Part shown: one piece after another, positions 50,949 to 54,177 of the stretch
Layout of the letters: the number at the start of each line of letters is the position of its first letter
Position numbering within the stretch: position 1 is the first letter of the stretch
Assembly: GCA_947574135.1 (NCBI GenBank)
Contig: CANPIM010000019.1
Span: forward strand, 1 to 54,177
DNA: 54,177 bases
Reading direction: 5' to 3'
From: an uncultured Lachnospiraceae bacterium
GTDB lineage: Bacteria > Bacillota > Clostridia > Lachnospirales > Lachnospiraceae
The notes under the pieces: generated by a model
Told to the model about the DNA's origin: nothing
Seen by the model: the letters and a program-made list of their open reading frames with translations, nothing else
The model's database searches: none
Position numbers and translations under genes: made by a program

Positions 50949-52075
50949 CTGTCGTCCCCTTTCGAAACCTCCAGCTCTATGGCATGAAGCTCCTCAATCT
51001 TCTGCAGATACTCTCCCTCCCGTTCCTCCAGGTACAGGGTAAAGCGCTGCTCCTCCTCATCCAGAAGAAAGGCCACCCAGCCATCCGCCTCTCCGCTTTC
51101 GCAGAGCGCATAGGCGTCAAGGGCCTCCATGCCAAAAACATTTCCGTATATCTCATACTCATAGGAAGAAATCTGTTCATAGCAGGCGTCCCCGGGCGTG
51201 CGAATATACAGATCCGGCAGTCGGTTCTGGTAATTCCACTCTCCATCTCCACAGCCCGTAAGCCTTACGGCCACCAGCTTCTTTCCCTCCGGCAGCCCAA
51301 GCTCCTCCTCTGTACCCAAAAGCCTTGCTTCCTCCACCGTAAGCTCCAGGGCCTGGAAGGGAAAAGAGTCCCCCAAATGGTGCTCCTGCAGGGGAGGCTC
51401 GTAGGAAAGGAGCTCCTCCTTGATGCGCTCCTCCTGCTTCTCCCCATAATTCACCCCAAACAGGGTGCCGCCGATAATAGACGCCACAAAGATAAAAATG
51501 GAAATCAAGAGAAAAATACCGCCGCCCTTTTGATTTCTCCAGGAGTGCACCTCACGGACTGCCACAGCGGGGCGGGGCGCACCATTTCCCGGGCCATAGC
51601 CACTCCCCTGGGGATACCCGCCTCCCGGACCATAGCCGCCCCCTTGGGGATACCCGCTTCCCTGGCCATAATTGCCTTGCGCATACCCGTTTCCTTGGAC
51701 ATTGCCGCTCCCCTGGGGATACCCGTTTCCCGGGCCATAGCCGCTCCCCTGGGGATATCCACTTCCCGGGCCATAGCCGCCTTGCGCATACCCGTTTCCT
51801 TGGACATTGCCGCCTCCCTGGGAATACCCGCTTCCCTGAGCATAGCCGCCCCCTTGGGGATACCCACTTCCCGGGCCATAGCCGCCTTGCGCATACCCGT
51901 TTCCTTGGACATTGCCGCCAGCTTCAGGCCCATGGCGATACCCGCCGTCATAGCGGTCATGCATCTCCTGATGCTGCTCCTCCGTCGTCTCCTTCTTATT
52001 GTAGCAGCCACATTTGGGACAGATGCCATAGTATTTCTCATAATCAAAATTTTTCCCGCACTTAAAGCACTTCAA
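50945..52075 (-). CDS. Zinc-ribbon membrane protein with Gly/Tyr/Gln tandem-repeat domain
   Basis: A 376-residue protein in four parts. Residues 3-24 form a zinc ribbon (C3, C6, C19, C22). Residues 53-165 are a low-complexity domain of three 35-residue units built from GNGYAQG, GSGYPQG and GSGYGPG steps. One membrane helix is at about 187-208. A C-terminal extracellular domain of about 165 residues has a DUF4352-like pattern (ALELTVEEARLLG; KLVAVRLTG). The N-terminal part would be cytoplasmic and disordered. The start is ATG at 52075, 15 nt behind gpsA. Function unknown; the repeats suggest assembly or condensation. Confidence 0.82.
   Translation of the reverse strand: MKCFKCGKNFDYEKYYGICPKCGCYNKKETTEEQHQEMHDRYDGGYRHGPEAGGNVQGNGYAQGGYGPGSGYPQGGGYAQGSGYSQGGGNVQGNGYAQGGYGPGSGYPQGSGYGPGNGYPQGSGNVQGNGYAQGNYGQGSGYPQGGGYGPGGGYPQGSGYGPGNGAPRPAVAVREVHSWRNQKGGGIFLLISIFIFVASIIGGTLFGVNYGEKQEERIKEELLSYEPPLQEHHLGDSFPFQALELTVEEARLLGTEEELGLPEGKKLVAVRLTGCGDGEWNYQNRLPDLYIRTPGDACYEQISSYEYEIYGNVFGMEALDAYALCESGEADGWVAFLLDEEEQRFTLYLEEREGEYLQKIEELHAIELEVSKGDDR
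51581..51919 (-). repeat. Coding tandem repeat, 105-bp unit x3 plus partial
   Basis: The DNA encoding residues 53-165 of the zinc-ribbon protein consists of three 105-bp units (35 codons each), internally built of 18-bp steps. Neighbouring units are nearly identical at the DNA level, so copy number may vary between strains. Confidence 0.9.
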
Positions 52076-52090
52076 GGCTCTTCCTCCTGT

Positions 52091-53104
52091 CTATTCCTCC
52101 CAGGGCAGCAGGGGATTTTCCACCTTCTTATCCCGAAGCATCAGCTCCTGCACTGCCTCCTTGGCCGGCTTATCCGCAAAGAGCACCGCATTTACCTGCT
52201 GGATAATGGGCACCTCCACCTGATATTTCCGGGCCATCTCCATGGCCGCCTTGGCTGAGTACACGCCCTCCACCACCATTTTTACCTCCTCCATGGCCTC
52301 CTTCATGGTCCTTCCCTGGCCCATCAGGTAGCCGGCCTTCCGGTTCCGGCTGTGCACGGAGGCACAGGTCACGATGAGATCTCCGATACCGGTCAGGCCC
52401 TGAAAGGTCTCCAGACGTCCCCCCCGGGCCACGCCGATACGGCTCATCTCCATGATGCCTCTGGTAATCAGCGCCGCCTTGGTATTGTCCCCATAGCCTA
52501 AGCCGTCCGCAATGCCTGCGGCCAGGGCAATGACGTTCTTTAAGGAGCCGCCCAGCTCAATGCCCAGAATGTCCGGGCTTGTATACACCCGAAATACCTG
52601 ATTCATAAAAATATTCTGAATATACTCTGCGGTTTTTCTGTCCCGGGCTCCTACTACCACAGTAGTGGGGAGTCCCCGGCCCACCTCCTCCGCATGGCTG
52701 GGCCCTGAAAGAGCCGCCACCCGGCTGCCGGGAATCTCCTGCTCCACGATCTCCGTCAGGGTCATTAGGGTATTTTCCTCAATCCCCTTGGCCACATTCA
52801 CAATGAGCTGCCCCTCCTCCACAAAGGGCGCCATCATCCGGGCCGTGCTTCTGGTAAAGGGAGAGGGCACGGCCAGCACCAAAAGCTCCGCCCCCCTGAT
52901 GCTCTCCTCCAGATGGGTGGTGATCTTCATACTTTCCGAAAGCTTTACCCCCGGAAGCTTATCCACATGCTCCCGCTCTCTTTTCAGCATCTCCACCTCT
53001 GCCTCCACAATGGACCACAGAGTCACCGTATGCCCGTTTCGGCACAGCACGGTTGACAGTGCCGTTCCCCAGCTGCCTGCTCCAATTACACTTACCTTTG
53101 CCAT
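52091..53104 (-). CDS. gpsA: Glycerol-3-phosphate dehydrogenase [NAD(P)+]
   Basis: Makes sn-glycerol 3-phosphate from dihydroxyacetone phosphate for phospholipid synthesis. The 337-residue enzyme has the N-terminal GAGSWGTAL Rossmann motif and the family stretches NVAKGIEE, ALSGPSHAEEV and GGSLKNVIALAAGIADGLG. The start is ATG at 53104 with GAGAGGA upstream. It lies 107 nt behind plsY, and the two supply consecutive steps of membrane lipid synthesis; the gap has no gene. Confidence 0.97.
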   Translation of the reverse strand: MAKVSVIGAGSWGTALSTVLCRNGHTVTLWSIVEAEVEMLKREREHVDKLPGVKLSESMKITTHLEESIRGAELLVLAVPSPFTRSTARMMAPFVEEGQLIVNVAKGIEENTLMTLTEIVEQEIPGSRVAALSGPSHAEEVGRGLPTTVVVGARDRKTAEYIQNIFMNQVFRVYTSPDILGIELGGSLKNVIALAAGIADGLGYGDNTKAALITRGIMEMSRIGVARGGRLETFQGLTGIGDLIVTCASVHSRNRKAGYLMGQGRTMKEAMEEVKMVVEGVYSAKAAMEMARKYQVEVPIIQQVNAVLFADKPAKEAVQELMLRDKKVENPLLPWEE

Positions 53105-53211
53105 AATCGTCCTCTCTCTTTCCCAAAATTTCCCTATTCCTCACCGGGTATCCCCGGGAATACATGGTGTCTTTATACCCTGAGCCGTTCTGCCGCAACA
53201 CCGCAGACCCA

Positions 53212-53850
53212 TCACGCGGCCCGCTCGCCGATCTTTCGCTCCGTTCCGGTAAGAAGCCGCTTTATATTGGCCCGGTGGCGATAAAGGGCCATCCCCGTGA
53301 GAAATGCCGTGATCCCGTACAGCTCATACAGGTAGGTATCCGGCATTCCCCATTTGCCCCAGATGCCATAGAGCAATACTCCGGCCATAAGCTCTATAAC
53401 CACCACAATGGATCCCAGGGATACATAGCGGGTCAGGGCCACCAGGCCGATAAAGGTCACCATAGCCACCAGGGTCAGTATGGGGTCCAGGCTTAAAAAT
53501 AACCCTGCGGTGGCCGCAATCCCCTTTCCTCCCCGAAATTTCAGATAACAGGGAAAATTATGTCCCAAAATCACGCCCAGCGCCCCGTACATGCCCAGGA
53601 GCACCTGCATATCCGGATAGCTCTTCCCAAACAGGGCCTTGACCAGAAGCACCGCAAAAAAGCATTTGAAGCAGTCTCCCAGAAAGGTAATGGCCCCCGC
53701 CTTTTTCCCCAGGGTCCGAAGGGCATTGGTAGTACCTGCATTGCCGCTTCCGTGCTCCCGAATATCGATCCCATTCATTCTTCCATAGAGATAGCTGGTC
53801 TGAAACAATCCAAATACATATCCAATCAGAATGCAAGCCAAACGTACCAT
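53212..53850 (-). CDS. plsY: Glycerol-3-phosphate acyltransferase (acyl-phosphate dependent)
   Basis: A 212-residue membrane enzyme adding the first acyl chain to glycerol 3-phosphate from acyl-phosphate. Conserved family loops are visible: SGNAGTTNALRTLG, GHNFPCYLKFRGGKG, and the T/S-rich third loop near LTRYVSLGSI. About five helices are present. The start was set at ATG 53850, with AGGAGGAG at about ten bases. It follows der with 5 nt between and precedes gpsA. Confidence 0.96.
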   Translation of the reverse strand: MVRLACILIGYVFGLFQTSYLYGRMNGIDIREHGSGNAGTTNALRTLGKKAGAITFLGDCFKCFFAVLLVKALFGKSYPDMQVLLGMYGALGVILGHNFPCYLKFRGGKGIAATAGLFLSLDPILTLVAMVTFIGLVALTRYVSLGSIVVVIELMAGVLLYGIWGKWGMPDTYLYELYGITAFLTGMALYRHRANIKRLLTGTERKIGERAA

Positions 53851-53855
53851 GGCGA

Positions 53856-54177
53856 TCACTCTCCTCCTCTTTCCCGTATAAGAAATTTCAGCGCTGTTCC
53901 CCGAAAGCCAAAGGCCTCCCGGATTTTATTCTCCAGATACCGGGTGTATGAAAAATGCATCAGCTCTTTATCGTTGACAAAAATCACAAAGGTGGGGGGC
54001 TTGACCGCCACCTGAGTCATGTAAAACAGTTTCAGCCGCTTTCCCTTGTCGGAGGGAGGCTGCTGCAGGGCCACTGCCTCGGTCATGATCTCGTTGAGTA
54101 CCCCGGTGGCAACCCGCAGGTTTTGATTCTCAATGACCATATCAATCAAGTCAAAGAGCCTGGGAAGCCGCTGTCCG
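53856..54177 (-). CDS. der: Ribosome-associated GTPase Der/EngA, C-terminal part (5' end outside window)
   Basis: Only the last about 107 residues are in the window. They are the end of the second GTPase domain ([12 protein letters not shown]) and the KH-like C-terminal domain, with [29 protein letters not shown] and [17 protein letters not shown], all characteristic of Der. The protein binds the 50S subunit during assembly. The frame continues open across the right edge. The stop lies 5 nt before the plsY start, so the genes form one operon. Confidence 0.96.
   Translation of the reverse strand, partial: GQRLPRLFDLIDMVIENQNLRVATGVLNEIMTEAVALQQPPSDKGKRLKLFYMTQVAVKPPTFVIFVNDKELMHFSYTRYLENKIREAFGFRGTALKFLIRERGGE

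Noticed and set aside
51505-52047. A 180-codon minus-strand frame rich in Met-Ala-Arg-Glu repeats
   Set aside because: It is a frame-shifted reading of the same Gly/Tyr repeats with no independent start signal.
50984-52258. A 424-codon plus-strand frame opposite the repeat protein
   Set aside because: The low-complexity repeat keeps several frames open; the minus-strand frame has the zinc ribbon, membrane helix, ribosome site and operon fit.

Overview
The window looks like a chromosomal segment of an anaerobic, probably spore-forming Firmicute of the Clostridia, most likely Lachnospiraceae-like. Supporting signs are RnfC of the Rnf ion pump, ATP-type PEP carboxykinase, a SpoIID/LytB protein, a DUF6472 protein, a 6S-RNA-like locus, a T-box in front of pheST, and sigma-A promoters of the TTGACA-N17-TATAAT type. 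Most sequence is moderately GC-rich and nearly all genes are on the minus strand. The exceptions are the aro/acyltransferase block, a DtxR-type regulator and an AbiE toxin-antitoxin pair.

Layout. 1-6.1 kb: rnfC (cut by the window edge), leuS and an EF-G paralogue, all minus. 6.2-12.5 kb: plus-strand aroF-tyrA-aroA (chorismate, tyrosine and phenylalanine synthesis), then an MBOAT acyltransferase and its AlgJ/DHHW partner, probably cell-surface polymer acylation. 12.5-14.7 kb: an ion channel, a DtxR-type regulator and a small MGMT-type protein. 14.7-18.7 kb: a visibly AT-richer island with an HTH-AAA-ATPase-PD-(D/E)XK protein, AbiEi/AbiEii, a recombinase remnant and a long perfect inverted repeat. 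18.7-25 kb: pheS-pheT under a T-box, a DUF6472 protein, corA and queA. 25-31.2 kb: MATE pump, YihY protein, SpoIID protein, a 6S-RNA-like gene and a padR-DUF2812 pair behind a palindromic operator.

31.2-38.6 kb holds a catabolic-looking cluster with its own YheO/DauR-type regulator. Its order is RidA, small membrane protein, sodium:solute symporter, Gfo/Idh oxidoreductase, metallo-beta-lactamase-fold hydrolase, M20 peptidase, class V PLP enzyme. It has a consensus promoter followed by a 12-bp palindrome, and ends in a terminator. I cannot name its substrate; it is the best candidate for an undescribed metabolic system here. 38.6-40.4 kb: pckA. 40.5-47.8 kb: one operon for an Fe3+/sugar-phosphate-type ABC importer, a PHP phosphoesterase and a YesM/YesN-like two-component system. 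48-49.7 kb: ilvN-ilvC. 49.8-54.2 kb: der-plsY-gpsA, a zinc-ribbon membrane protein with a Gly/Tyr/Gln repeat domain, a small membrane-anchored protein and a TlpA-like lipoprotein.

No rRNA, tRNA, CRISPR array or intact insertion sequence was recognised. Promoters and terminators were read by eye and are predictions.
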